The translations under genes were made by a program, and so were the position numbers. Positions 1-9,543 of a DNA stretch of 64,000 nt are shown here, piece by piece. The notes below the pieces were generated by a model. The model was given only the letters and a program-made list of their open reading frames with translations. It made no database searches and had not been told where the DNA came from. The DNA comes from Ypsolopha sequella (lineage: Eukaryota; Arthropoda; Insecta; Lepidoptera; Ypsolophidae), in the NCBI GenBank assembly GCA_934047225.1, contig OW203989.1, positions 17,025,977 to 17,089,976 on the forward strand, written 5' to 3'. The first letter of the stretch is position 1, and the number at the start of each line of letters is the position of its first letter.

Positions 1-2191
1 CCAGATTAAGTATTTTGTTAATTTAATGATAAAGAGAGCTAATCCACAATATAATTTTTGAATAATAAACTTTAAAAAACCAAAACAATATTTTTATGTA
101 TTTTAGCTAGTTTGCGGTCTGCTTGGAAAACGATTAATAATTAATGATTAAAACGTCAAACACATACTTTAAAGGTATGTTATTTATTATATGCGATACG
201 ACTTTATTTTTTAAAATCGTGAAAGATTTATGTTTTAAAAGTATTGTGGCTATTTGTCATAAATGATAAAACTCAAATGAAGTGATCTTAAAACATAAGC
301 TTGTGGATTAACTCTTTTCTTCACTGACAATAATTTTCTTAAAAGCTTAATTAAGTACCAAAAAATTGTTTCTTTGTGTAATATTTTATTTTTATTTTAT
401 TTCATTGATTGGGAAACAAACAGTTTTCTTAACACCTAATACAAATAACAATAAATTTATCTTAAAACCATACAAGTTTCCACATAAACCTTGCAATTTA
501 TGTGCCGTTATGAATAAGTTAAGAAAGTTCATCAATACAACCTATCGCCTGAGCACAAAAAATTAACTGCAATATCTTTTGATGTAACATGTTTGGCTTG
601 AACAAAAGTTTTATTTTAATTGACAGACTATGAACAGGCAGCATAAATCTCACATGAATTTATAAAAAAGTCTACTCTAGCTGCATTTTGGCTTGTTTTA
701 GCAATGCAGATATGCAAGTATGGTAGGTGACCACCGCCATTGTGTTTGTCGATGACTGTAAATTTTTAAAATGCTCTAAAAGTTAGGGTTAGTCTCATAA
801 AGCCGTTTTTTGTAGCCACAACACATCTGGTAGCTGCCCTTAGTGCTTCATCTTAATTTTTTACTATATATATAAAAAGGGTATTGGCAAATCAACCAGA
901 AAAGACAGGGCCTGAGAGGGCTGTCAAAAACAGGGCTTAACTAAAAACCCAAAAAATAAACAACAAAAAAAATAACTTGTATGACTAGATTGATGGATGT
1001 AGAAGAGGCGAAAGAGGTGTGTCTGGATCGTAGCAGATGGAAATTTGTAGCCTCTACCTACCCCTCTGGGAGACAGGTGTAAGTATAGGTATGTATGTAT
1101 GTAAAAAAAAAGCTCCTCCTCCTCAAACAACCTCCCAGACATTTTTATGTTGATGACCTCATACTGATATTAACAAGTTCAAACCAGTCTGACACTATGA
1201 TAGAGCTACAAGAAAATGGCAAATTTTACAAAAAATCTACTCCCCCCAAATGCAATGGTGCTCACATGCCAGGGGTACAAGTATGAATTTGCTATCGACT
1301 TGACTTCGGTTTGATAAATAAAAATGTAACACTTATTTATATGGGTTATCATTCAGATTCATGCACTACAGACTTGCATATTTATATTCCCAAAACAAGC
1401 AACAACGCAGCAAGACTAGGCTTTTAATGGTATAAAATGACGTGAGATTTATGCTGCCTGCTCTCACTCTATAAGACAGAATGAGCAAATGTCATATTTA
1501 GCGTTGCCTTAGTTTAAAATAAGAGGTTTTAATGGTAGCTAACAGTTACAGAATAAAAGTTATTTTGCTGAATCTTTTCCAACGAATCCATGTTATGACT
1601 TACTATTATGATCCACAGAATAAGTTAATGCCTAAATAAATTCGAATTAACTAACATTGTGGTCAGATTCATGAAAAATTTGTGATAAAATAGTCTTATT
1701 AATTGGTTGGCATAAAGTCTTTAATGAATTTGATTGAACTATTAGCAATTTTATTTCTAAATCTGTCTACAACATAAGAAGTTGTGGAAACTGAAATAAT
1801 TATAGCCCTCTATGGAACCTTATTACAGTATTGTTTATTGATAATACATACAAGTTGTGACACTCACCCCCGGTTTCTGAAAGGCCAATCAAAGTTAACA
1901 GTAGATTAAAAAAACTTTAACCGCAAATAACGGTGAAAAAAAAGCATATATGAAGTCTGAATAGTGATGAATCAATAATTAACTTAGTAAATTTTTGATT
2001 TCAATGTAAAATTCCCACTTTTTCTGCGGATTACCGCAGATAATTATTTTTTAATCTACTGTTAACATTGATTGGCCTTTCAGAAACCGGGGGTCAGTGC
2101 CACAAGGTTCCCCTGTGGCTCAAAATTCAGTTGGTTCAATCACAGAAGTTAAAGAATCTATGAGTTTAAAATGTCAACAATATGATTATAC
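1..2191 (-). other. dco intron 3 (open at left edge)
   Basis: This stretch follows the donor of dco exon 3 on the minus strand and runs to the window edge. No further kinase exon (DFG or later segments) could be recognised, so it is read as intron. It contains one clear MITE at 1855-2105. The remainder is AT-rich sequence without recognisable features; short open frames at 366-566 and 924-1286 have no coding character. Confidence 0.6.
1855..2105. mobile_element. Fold-back MITE with about 55-bp terminal inverted repeats
   Basis: The left end reads TTGTGACACTCACCCCCGG and continues TTTCTGAAAGGCCAATCAA. The right end is its reverse complement with few mismatches (GGCCTTTCAGAAACCGGGGG then TCAGTGCCACAA). 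The inverted match runs on through AGTTAACAGTAGATTAAAAA. The 251-bp unit has no coding capacity and sits inside dco intron 3. The superfamily is not determined because no clear target duplication is visible. Confidence 0.75.
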
Positions 2192-2384
2192 CTATGGATG
2201 AAGTTCCTGTAGTGTATATCCTCGATGCGGGTGATGAGCTGGTCGGCGAGGAGCAGGACAGTCTTGAGAGAGAAGCGACGTGAGCAGAAATTGAACAAGT
2301 CTTCCAACGAGGGACCCAGCAGCTCCATTACCATAACATTATAGTCACCCTCTGATCCACACCATTTAATTGCAGGAATACCAA
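2192..2384 (-). CDS. dco: dco coding exon 3
   Basis: This exon is 193 nt with acceptor TCTCAG|TT and donor CATAG|GTATAATC. It encodes residues 63-127 ([20 protein letters not shown] through NFIHR), covering the hinge region and helices D and E. It ends inside the Arg codon of HRD, so the catalytic loop is completed by an exon outside the window. The segment [12 protein letters not shown] differs slightly from the usual RI-YIHS-NFIH. Confidence 0.93.
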
Positions 2385-3024
2385 CTGAGAAAAGCAGAAA
2401 ATATTCATTATGTACTGTAACAAAACTTGTTTAAATATAGCATTAGCATTTGACTTTGTTTACTCACCACCTCCTTGCATAAGTTTGTAAAATTTGCTTT
2501 CTATGTGTAGCTGCGGATGCCTTGTCTTTATACATTCTAGTTTAATTGCTACTTCTTCTCTGGTTACTATGTTTGTCCCTGAAATTAACAATATTTTATG
2601 AATACCTGAATCTCAGAATGAATTCTCCCTTGTGAGTGTTTTTAACCCTATGAACTTTTGGAGTCCATTCAAATAATGTTTCAAAAGGCATCATTAGATG
2701 CGAGCAACAAAACAAAAAAATAATTACGACATTCCTGGGGTTTCACACAGTAAAATAATTCGATAGACTTCGATATGAATTAATTATTATTTACGGATGT
2801 TCTGAATATGCTTCTGGGCTTCCTTCTATTAAGGCTAAATAAGACATCGAATGGAAAAAGGCAATAGGTATTTCGAAATAAAAAATCGCAGCTGGCCTAC
2901 AATAGGCACCATTTTTCTTTGTTTACAACCATCTCCAACATCACTCACCAAGGTATATATCTCCGAAAGATCCTGAGCCTATTTTGCGACCCAGTCGGTA
3001 CTTATTACCGACACGGAGCTCCAT
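2192..3024 (-). CDS. dco: Casein kinase 1 delta/epsilon (doubletime/discs overgrown), 5' coding exons, partial
   Basis: This is a serine/threonine kinase of the CK1 delta/epsilon class. In insects it phosphorylates PERIOD in the clock and acts in Hedgehog, Wnt and Hippo signalling (family knowledge). The CDS is join(3024..2949, 2578..2468, 2384..2192) on the minus strand, with GT-AG introns of 370 and 83 bp, and encodes 126 residues plus two bases of codon 127. The start [16 protein letters not shown] is the invariant CK1 delta/epsilon N terminus. The Gly-rich loop GSGSFG lies at 16-21, the catalytic Lys of VAIK at 38, and the helix-C Glu at 52 (HIES). The last exon ends in NFIHR, just before the catalytic Asp expected at 128. 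P47 and M80, the positions changed in the Drosophila short- and long-period dbt mutants, are wild type. The start context is CAAAATGG. The remaining kinase lobe and tail are off the left edge. All junctions keep frame and no lesion is seen, so the gene looks functional. Confidence 0.95.
2468..2578 (-). CDS. dco: dco coding exon 2
   Basis: This exon is 111 nt with acceptor TTTCAG|GG and donor GGTG|GTGAGTA. It encodes residues 26-62 ([15 protein letters not shown] through MQGG) and contains catalytic Lys38, Pro47 and Glu52. The following intron is only 83 bp. Confidence 0.94.
2949..3024 (-). CDS. dco: dco coding exon 1
   Basis: Residues 1-25 plus the first base of codon 26, from ATG at 3024-3022 to the donor G|GTGAGTGA. 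It carries the Gly-rich loop ([10 protein letters not shown]). Just upstream, CATCTGTACCAG followed by AAGGTCAAAATG looks like a possible acceptor, so a separate 5' UTR exon further right is possible. Confidence 0.93.
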
Positions 3025-4312
3025 TTTGACCTTCTGGTACAGATGAAATCACAATAATATCACTGACCACCAAATCATTACAGGACGGCCATATTGCGAT
3101 AGACGCAGATCTGTTTAGTGAGCACAGTTATAATTGGGTGGACTCGTTCTTAATGCACCTGTTTCAGGATCTTTAGGATTCAGAGGATACAGAATATAAA
3201 TTTGAGAAAAGAAATAACTTTCTTTCCACACAAAAAAATCTGAAAAATTGAGACTACACGCACACGAGGAAAGGAAAATTAACTTTTTAGCCATAGACAA
3301 AGATGATATTTTTTTTATTTCTCTTTGGATAATTTTGTATCATTGTACTATAAAACATGAACCAGAATCATCCCAGATTATTATCACCACGTCACCACAG
3401 AGTACCTTTTTAAGGGCAGCTGAGTGGTGCGCTGCTGGCTGCAAAGACATACGTTCTTTATAGACCTAATGTGTTTGGCTCTCAGAATAAGGAATACAAA
3501 TAGAAACCTGGCTAAAATAATACGTGGAGAAAGACACCTATCCTTGATTTTCTTACGACATTCTAGTGCGTTAGAGAGAGATGGATATGTATTAGTTTTT
3601 TCTTAATTAGGTAGGTTGTCACTAGTTCGTTGCTTTGCTAGTGATGTAACCATGTCGATTTTTGACTACGATAAATAAACCTTTCTGGTGACAACCTCTT
3701 GCTTTGGAAGGAGGCCAAGAGAATTAATAGCAAAGTGGTCTCTGTATACCCCAGTAGGACACATGTTATATTGTGTAAATAAGAAACTAATAAAAGGATA
3801 TCTTTCGTTTAGCATAATATTTTTTATTAAGTACAAATTACTATATCGTAGGCAGGTAGGTACATAAGTTAAGTCCAAAATTGTGCTTGTTTCTAGTACA
3901 AAAAATGCTGTAGCTTGTATCAGAGATACAACCGTAAACTATTTAAGTGGATACTTTTTAAGTCGCCTCTTAACTCAATCAAATAGATGTTCGTTGATGT
4001 CGCGTCTTTGTTCAATCAAGGAGGAAGGAATTAATCGCAACAATAGAAATCATAATAATCATAGACTTATAGGATTCGTAATAATAATATTATGTCAATG
4101 ATGAGCGATGACAGCGCGATTACTACAGAGGTCATTTCAATTTTTTTATTTCTATCAAATAAACATCAACTTATCTTGAATAATAACTAATAACAAATAA
4201 TGAACGATTAAAATACCTAATAACCTGTAATAAGAAATCAAATTATGCGCAGTTCAAGTCTATAAGCATTCCCAAAATTCATTTCACGATAGAACTACCC
4301 TGTCAAAGTACT
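3025..4312. other. Region between dco and the THAP gene, no gene recognised
   Basis: The first about 100 bases should hold the dco 5' UTR or promoter on the minus strand; no TATA or initiator could be assigned. The remainder is AT-rich, with only short non-conserved open frames. A 40-bp segment at 3481-3520 is the inverted partner of 5534-5573. Confidence 0.5.
3481..3520 (+). repeat. Left arm of a 40-bp inverted pair flanking the THAP gene
   Basis: It begins CTCAGAATAAGGAATACAAA and ends GCCTGGCTAAAATAA-like. The reverse complement at 5534-5573 matches at 39 of 40 positions. The similarity stops abruptly on both sides. Confidence 0.8.
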
Positions 4313-4318
4313 TTTATT
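4313..4318 (-). terminator. Candidate polyadenylation signal of the THAP gene
   Basis: AATAAA on the minus strand begins eight bases after the exon 3 stop codon TAG (4329-4327). It is the nearest and only consensus signal. The very short 3' UTR is unusual but possible. Confidence 0.4.
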
Positions 4319-4326
4319 GTCAACCA

Positions 4327-4476
4327 CTAAGTACGAAAATGTCTTGATCTGCGGAATTTCTTCGTGAAATCGATCACGGCAGTAACGTGAACGAACAGGC
4401 CTTTCAGAACGATTTGCGAACATAAAAGTATGCACTTTTCTACACCACAGACATCCATAGGTACTGGTTCTGTTGC
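4327..4476 (-). pseudogene. THAP gene exon 3 (terminal)
   Basis: This exon is 150 nt, phase 0, with acceptor TTGTAG|GCA and stop TAG at 4329-4327. It encodes 49 residues with no recognised domain. The assignment rests on the open frame, a good acceptor and the AATAAA just downstream. Confidence 0.5.
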
Positions 4477-4579
4477 CTACAATTGAAAAATTATCGAGTT
4501 AATATACTATAGTATAGTACAAGCACGTACCTACAAACAAGATTGATAATGCAATTATACATAATTATTTAAAGGTTAC

Positions 4580-4775
4580 CAATGTGTCTGTATCTGGTAA
4601 ATATAACGTCGGTAAGGCATCTGATTTTAAACGTCTCCATTTTAAATTTTCGTTTGGTCCAAAAGAATCCGACGTAAAGTGTTTCGAACAAATATGACTG
4701 CTTTTTTTAATCGCCCAATTTGGTCAAATTATTCGTCTAAGCCATTCACTTTTTAATTCTTCCCTTTTTGGAAAT
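4580..4775 (-). pseudogene. THAP gene exon 2 with in-frame TGA
   Basis: This exon is 196 nt with acceptor TTACAG|ATTTCC and donor TTG|GTAACC. It encodes the bulk of the THAP domain (FPKREELKSEWLRR, ICSKHF, ALPTLYLP). The premature TGA is at 4726-4724; no other lesion is visible. Confidence 0.72.
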
Positions 4776-5068
4776 CTGTAACAAAAAAATATAGCGATAT
4801 TTATTCGGCATTATTTTTCTTTTAACTCGCGCTTATCCTTTATGCACGGCTGCCGCGGGAACCAATGTTCGATAGTTCGCCACACGGACTTTAGTACATC
4901 ACTATGCGACAAAACATAACCTCTCATAGTCGGCAGAAAATCTATATAAAACAGGCAAATATCGGTGTAAAATTGAACACGAGTATGATTTACAAAAACT
5001 ACTATTATTGTTACTGAGTTTTAGGTATGATCCTGCAACTTATTAACATAAAAACTATCAGAACTCAC

Positions 5069-5145
5069 CGATGAAATGATATTGCTTCATTGTTGTTTTC
5101 TTTTCTTCCTGTATGCGATTTACAGCCTTCAATCGCACAAGACAT
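5069..5145 (-). pseudogene. THAP gene exon 1
   Basis: It runs from ATG at 5145-5143 to donor CATCG|GTGAGTTC. It encodes residues 1-25 with the first two zinc ligands (CAIEGC) and SFH; the codon split across the junction completes Arg26. Confidence 0.7.
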
Positions 5146-5533
5146 TTTATTACAATGTTAAAAAAACAATCAACACAAACAATAATAAATCACACTTTCA
5201 CGAATTTTGAGAGGAAGAGCACCAAAATATTTAATTTCTCTCGGTGAAGCTGTAAACTTTCGCAAAATGCAATAGACATTTCGATGCCACCAAATTAAGA
5301 TGTGATGCACGCAACGAACGATATTACAACAAAACGATACAATGATGAGACGTATTTAATTTGATGGTATTATAATTTTTAAAATACATCCAAATTACAT
5401 CCAACTGACATTTGCTTGGTTCAATCTAGTGACACACCAGGAAAAAATATAAAGTAAGTGCGGTCCGGTGTTTCATTCACTCGTACACAGGAGTAATTTA
5501 CGTTAGATGAGTACAATGGCTAATGCCCAGTTC

Positions 5534-5573
5534 TTATTTTAGCCAGGCTTCTATTTGTATTCCTTATTCTGAG
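5534..5573 (-). repeat. Right arm of the 40-bp inverted pair flanking the THAP gene
   Basis: Reverse complement of 3481-3520 with one mismatch (AGGCTTC against AGGTTTC). The two arms bracket about 2.1 kb that contains the whole THAP gene. Confidence 0.8.
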
Positions 5574-5806
5574 GTTTGGCTCCTAGATTTAGTATATATT
5601 ACTCTATGCTACATCTATGGTTTGGCTGGCTGACACAACGAGGGACTTTCTAGAAGCTCATTAAAAAAAAAACGTTGGTTCCAAAGTACTCGACAGATGG
5701 CGTTGACGAGACGTGGTCTGACTAAGAGTTGTAACGATATTTTCAACACATTTGCTCAAAAAATGCATTTACAATGCCTGTATACATTGTTCGAAAGTTA
5801 AACATT

Positions 5807-5899
5807 ACGCACCATACAATGGAACGTGCGGTAAAATAGGTACCTACTTTCACCTAAGTACCTATTTTACCGCATCCTCCGTTGTATAGCGCCGTGCGT
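5807..5899. repeat. Short palindromic element
   Basis: The arms GTGCGGTAAAATAGGTAC and GTACCTATTTTACCGCAT face each other across a short spacer. The outer arms also pair (ACGCACCATACAATGG with GTTGTATAGCGCCGTGCGT). It is probably a small MITE. Confidence 0.65.
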
Positions 5900-6216
5900 A
5901 TCCTTTACGTTTTTATTTTTAATTTTCATAAAAAATATTTAAGAATTCCACCAAGGAGTTTCACATTACGAGAATAAATAAGCTGATTGACCGAAACTCC
6001 TTGGAAGCGCTTTTGCTCAATACGTCTGTCTCACTTTAATACTAAAGTGGAGACAATGAAACAAAATATGTAGTTCTAATTTTCACCACATGCACGTGGC
6101 GCTATTGGCATTGCAAATGCGCGCCATTTTAGTTAGCCCATTTTCATATTATTAACAGATTAGAAACGTCAAAGATTGTTTGTTGCGACTTTCCGAATAA
6201 TAAACAAAATAATAAT

Positions 6217-6339
6217 ATGAATTCAAGTGACGAATCCGATATTAATATGGAATCTACTCCACCTGATACCATGAATGAGGCGCAAATTGCAGAAAATGGT
6301 CTGTTGCCGCCAAAATCACGCTATAATTTTATATCATGA
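6217..6339 (+). pseudogene. Short N-terminal coding fragment, possibly from a multi-copy mobile element
   Basis: A 40-residue frame begins MNSSDESDINMES, continues PPDTMNEAQIAENGLLPPKSR and stops at TGA. The acidic start followed by NGLLPPKSR has a real-protein composition and resembles the start of multi-copy tyrosine-recombinase-like ORFs of insect elements, by recollection only. The reading breaks immediately afterwards, where another repeat (tctgtctgtctgtttg...) begins. Confidence 0.3.
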
Positions 6340-6896
6340 TTTTTAGAATTATTTTCTGTCTGTCTGTCTGTTTGTTTGTTCGCGCACATCTCCGAAACTA
6401 CTGAACGGATTTTTATGTAATTTTCACAGTTGGACGAGGCTCAATTTGGAGCAGAATATAAGCTTTATTTCATTAAAATCGAACGACGGTAAAAAAAGTT
6501 ATTGTTATTTATCGATTCTAGGAATTTACATTTTTACTGTTAGAAGTTACATAGCAAACATTAATTTTTAGCTTTAAAGGCTTATAGACGTCACAAATGA
6601 GTGTTTAAAGAAAACAAGAAAGCTTTGGTTAGAAGTACATATGTAAAGTATCAAATTTTAGTATCTGTATATATAAAGAAATTCAAAGTCCTGACTGACT
6701 GACTGATATATCAGCGCACAGCCTAAACCGCTGCCTAGTCCTAGAGACTTGAAATTTTGCATATATCTACTTTATATAGTGTAGACGCACACTAAGAAAG
6801 AATTTTTCAAAATTCACTCCCTAAGGGGGTGAAATGGGTGTCCAAAGTTTGTATCGGGAATCAAGATCAGTTAAACTATTTTATTCTAAACTTCAC

Positions 6897-7499
6897 AGGA
6901 GTACAGTGCGCGCCAATCTTTTAGTCGCCTCTGAAGCTAGCCCCAAGAATCGACGCATTAGCCGTTTTACGGTGTCAGGGGGACGTTACAGGAGCGAGGG
7001 CGCGGAGCACACCCGCTTGCATGCCGCACCACACCCCCCGCTCGCCGTTCGGCAGGTGTCAACACTATGCGTTAGTGTTAGTGCTACGTCCGTACACTAT
7101 ACATGCGCGCGTTGCATGAAAAGTACGTTCGTGGAAAAAATTCTATGATTCTTTAAGTTAATCGTTGAATCTGTTTGTGTTGCCTTTATTTGTTGTTTAA
7201 TTGATTTAGTTTGTTAAAGTTTATTGTTGTTGTTATGCCTCGCGGTCGTTATAGCGTTTTAAGGCGACAATGTAGGAAAATGGTGTTTATATTAATTTCT
7301 TTTAATTAAACAGTTAAGATTGCACTAAAATACCAATATATATTAAATAGGTAGGTACAACAAGTACACCTTCCCCCCACTTATAGTAAACATTTAATAG
7401 TCAACCGTTCGTATTGTTGTTTCCTTGACTGTACCTGCGCAAGCTTGCACTCGTAACTCAATCAGAGGCGACTAAAAGATTGGCGCGCACTATACTCCT
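6897..7499. mobile_element. MITE with 38-bp terminal inverted repeats, nested in the Helitron
   Basis: The left end AGGAGTACAGTGCGCGCCAA continues TCTTTTAGTCGCCTCTGA. The right end is the reverse complement with one mismatch. The open frame 6834-7148 over its left half has no coding character. The inner repeat resembles that of the MITE at 16466-16591 (GCGCCAAACTTTTAGTCCCC), suggesting one family with different internal lengths. Confidence 0.75.
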
Positions 7500-7549
7500 A
7501 TCCATAAATGAAAAAACACGTGTTTCAGGTTTTTTCAAAATTCAACCAC

Positions 7550-7945
7550 AAAAAGGGGGAAATGGGGTAACAAAGTCTGAAAATCAACATGGGTATCGTT
7601 TATATGGTTTATCGGGTCGCTGATTACAAAAACAACAACGATTTTAAAATTCAACGTGGTGGACGTGAAAAAGGCTTTTCCAGAATTAAACCCCTAAAAG
7701 GGGGAAATGGGGTGACAAGTCTGAAAAACAACATGGGTATCGTTTGTATGGTTTGTCGGGTCGCTGATTACGAAAATAACAACGATTTCTAAATCCAATG
7801 TAGTGGACGTGAATACCATCATCCCCTCTTGGGGTGCGATGGGGTTGAAATGTGTAATATAATATGGATGTCGTTTTTATGGTTTTTTTGGGATGTTAAT
7901 TACGAAAATGGCATCGATTTTGAAATTGAATATAGTGGACATGAA
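7550..7945 (+). repeat. Tandem units of about 130-160 bp inside the Helitron
   Basis: Two close copies of AAAAGGGGGAAATGGGGT ... CATGGGTATCGTTT ... GGGTCGCTGATTAC ... CGATTT begin near 7552 and 7697. A third, more diverged copy begins near 7830. They create the repetitive short frame at 7589-7792, which is not a gene. Confidence 0.7.
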
Positions 7946-8077
7946 CATTCTTGAAAGTAAATGTGCCAGAGCAAATCAGCTGTAACAGACGGACAAACTG
8001 ACAGCCACAAAAGTGATCCTTTTAGGGTTCCATTTTTTCCTTTTGAGGTATCTATCTATCTAATCTATATCTATATA

Positions 8078-8332
8078 CATGGTGACTTTTTGATCATCGT
8101 CCAAATTCATACTGGAGGCTTGATAAGTGATCAGTATCTTGGATCAGTAACAATTTTTGTGAAATTCGTAATTTCGGCTTCCCATATAAATACAGTTCCA
8201 GTCCCGAGTGAATTACTACGGGGAGTCGAAATTTCATTTAACGAATTTCACCAAAATTGTTATTGATGCATGATACTGATCACTTACCAATCCACCAGTA
8301 TGAATTTGGACGATGATCAAAAAGTCATTTTG
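8078..8332. mobile_element. CAAGG-type MITE copy a (TA target), nested in the Helitron
   Basis: The arms read GGTGACTTTTTGATCATCG then TCCAAATTCATACTGG, and their reverse complement. The first bases have decayed to CATGG. This is one of five copies in the window. Confidence 0.85.
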
Positions 8333-8394
8333 TATATCCCAGCAAAATATCTTTGAAACGGAAGGTGGCACACCCCTGGGGGTTGGATCATGGG

Positions 8395-8640
8395 GTGCCA
8401 AAAAAAGTTTTTTTTTTAATGTCAAAACTTTGACGGCCTTTATCTCCCAAACGGCTGGAGTTAGACCCATGTTGATGGGTGTCTAGGAAAAGGTCTCGAC
8501 GAGATCTAACTGCCGAAAGTGTCAAAACTTTACATGCCCGTATCTCCCAAACGGCTGATGCTTAACCCATGTTCATGGTACTCTAAGAAAAGGGCTCGGC
8601 GAGGTCTAGATGACAGTAAAAAAAAGGCGAAAAAAAATTT
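8395..8640 (+). repeat. Two to three tandem units of about 105 bp near the Helitron 3' end
   Basis: The units share GTCAAAACTTT, TATCTCCCAAACGGCTG, ACCCATGTT and a closing GGCTCGGCGAGGTCTA-like block. A further diverged unit with CATATCTCACGAACGGCTAA follows. No coding. Confidence 0.65.
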
Positions 8641-9339
8641 TACAAAATTTTGACCAGCCATATCTCACGAACGGCTAATTGTAAGGAGTTCGGGTTTCAA
8701 CTTTAGTGATCGGTCAAGCTGAGGTTAGATGAACAAAAAAACATTTATTTGACAGGTTTTGACAGTTTTTTGACAGGTCCAAAAAAGTATTCCGATTTGC
8801 ATGAAACTCGGTATCAAGAGGAATTTGCGTCGCCGATTACGCTGCCGTATTCAAATTCAACATTTTTGACAACTGATAGGGATTTTGACACTTTTTCGAA
8901 AAAACTTTAATCGGTGAGTCCCCGTATTTGGCACTCTGGCGGGGCCAAAGGCCGAGCCAAGTTCCATCAGACCGAAAAACGAGCATGCGAGTTTTTTGGC
9001 CGAGCACTACACCTTGACTCCCAGCGAGAGCACTTATAATGTTTGTTTCTAAAAAAATGTTATTTGTTTCCTGTAGGCCACGCGGGCGAAGCCGCGGGCA
9101 GAAGCTAGTAGGTAATAAATAAGGTTTTGTTAAATAACTATTGAGTGAATTTTGAATTGAAGTGTTCTGTTTCGATTAATTAGAAAAAAAAAAAGCTCTT
9201 AAATGTCAGCAAATAATCATCAATAGCATAGCATGAATGCACAAACACCCTTCGACCAATCTTGGTCGAAGCAAGCACCACGCATTTAAAGTACTTACCT
9301 CCTCATACTAATATAGCGCGGTTATTTTGCCAAAATATG

Positions 9340-9432
9340 CAATCACCGGAGCCGGTATATCGGTACCGGATCCGGTAAGCGTATATTGACGCCGGATCCG
9401 CTGGATTACCGGATCCGGATTTCCGGATTGCA
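9340..9432. repeat. Cluster of CCGGATCCGG-like palindromes
   Basis: The dodecamer theme ACCGGATCCGG or close variants (CACCGGAGCCGG, GCCGGATCCGC, TTACCGGATCCGGAT) recurs about six times in 90 bases. It is GC-rich against an AT-rich background. No gene, and no known element end, is assigned. Confidence 0.55.
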
Positions 9433-9543
9433 ATCCCTATGCTCACTCCTTATCACGTTGGAACGTTAAGACTGTACTGTACATGAGCCTAGAGCATGAA
9501 CACAACGCCAGACTTTCGTGGATTCGTTTGAAGAAATTAGAGT

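Larger units (their letters stand above)
4327..5145 (-). pseudogene. THAP zinc-finger protein, three exons, nonsense codon in the THAP domain
   Basis: THAP domains are C2CH zinc-coordinating DNA-binding domains found in host regulators and in P-element-type transposases. The reading is join(5145..5069, 4775..4580, 4476..4327) on the minus strand. All four splice sites are GT-AG and keep frame, giving 140 codons. The zinc ligands are C3 and C8 (MSCAIEGC), then C55 and H58 (ICSKHF). FP follows the first junction (SFHRFPK), W37, W46 and F59 sit at family positions, and the domain closes near LKSDALPTLYLP. Codon 43 is TGA (4726-4724) between RRII and PNWA; a single CGA-to-TGA change would explain it. 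Exon 3 encodes 49 residues without a recognised domain and ends at TAG. The gene could be a recent pseudogene, a null allele, or contain a sequence error at one base. It lies about 2 kb upstream of dco on the same strand. Confidence 0.72.
6664..9108 (+). mobile_element. Helitron-like non-autonomous element (Lep1-type), 2.4 kb, with nested insertions
   Basis: Helitrons insert between A and T, begin with TC and end with a hairpin followed by CTRR. The left boundary is A|TCTGTATATATAAAG, followed by CCTGACTGACTGACTGATAT, common at the starts of such elements in Lepidoptera. The right end is CGCGGGCGAAGCCGCGGGC (hairpin), AGAAG, CTAG and then T. No Rep/helicase coding was found, so it is non-autonomous. 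The interior holds a 603-bp MITE (6897-7499), a CAAGG-type MITE (8078-8332) and two sets of tandem units (7550-7945 and 8395-8640). The exact 5' base is inferred from the TC rule. Confidence 0.7.

Noticed and set aside
6834..7148. 104-codon frame as a gene
   Set aside because: It spans a Helitron segment and a MITE end; the MITE's other end encodes the same residues on the opposite strand.
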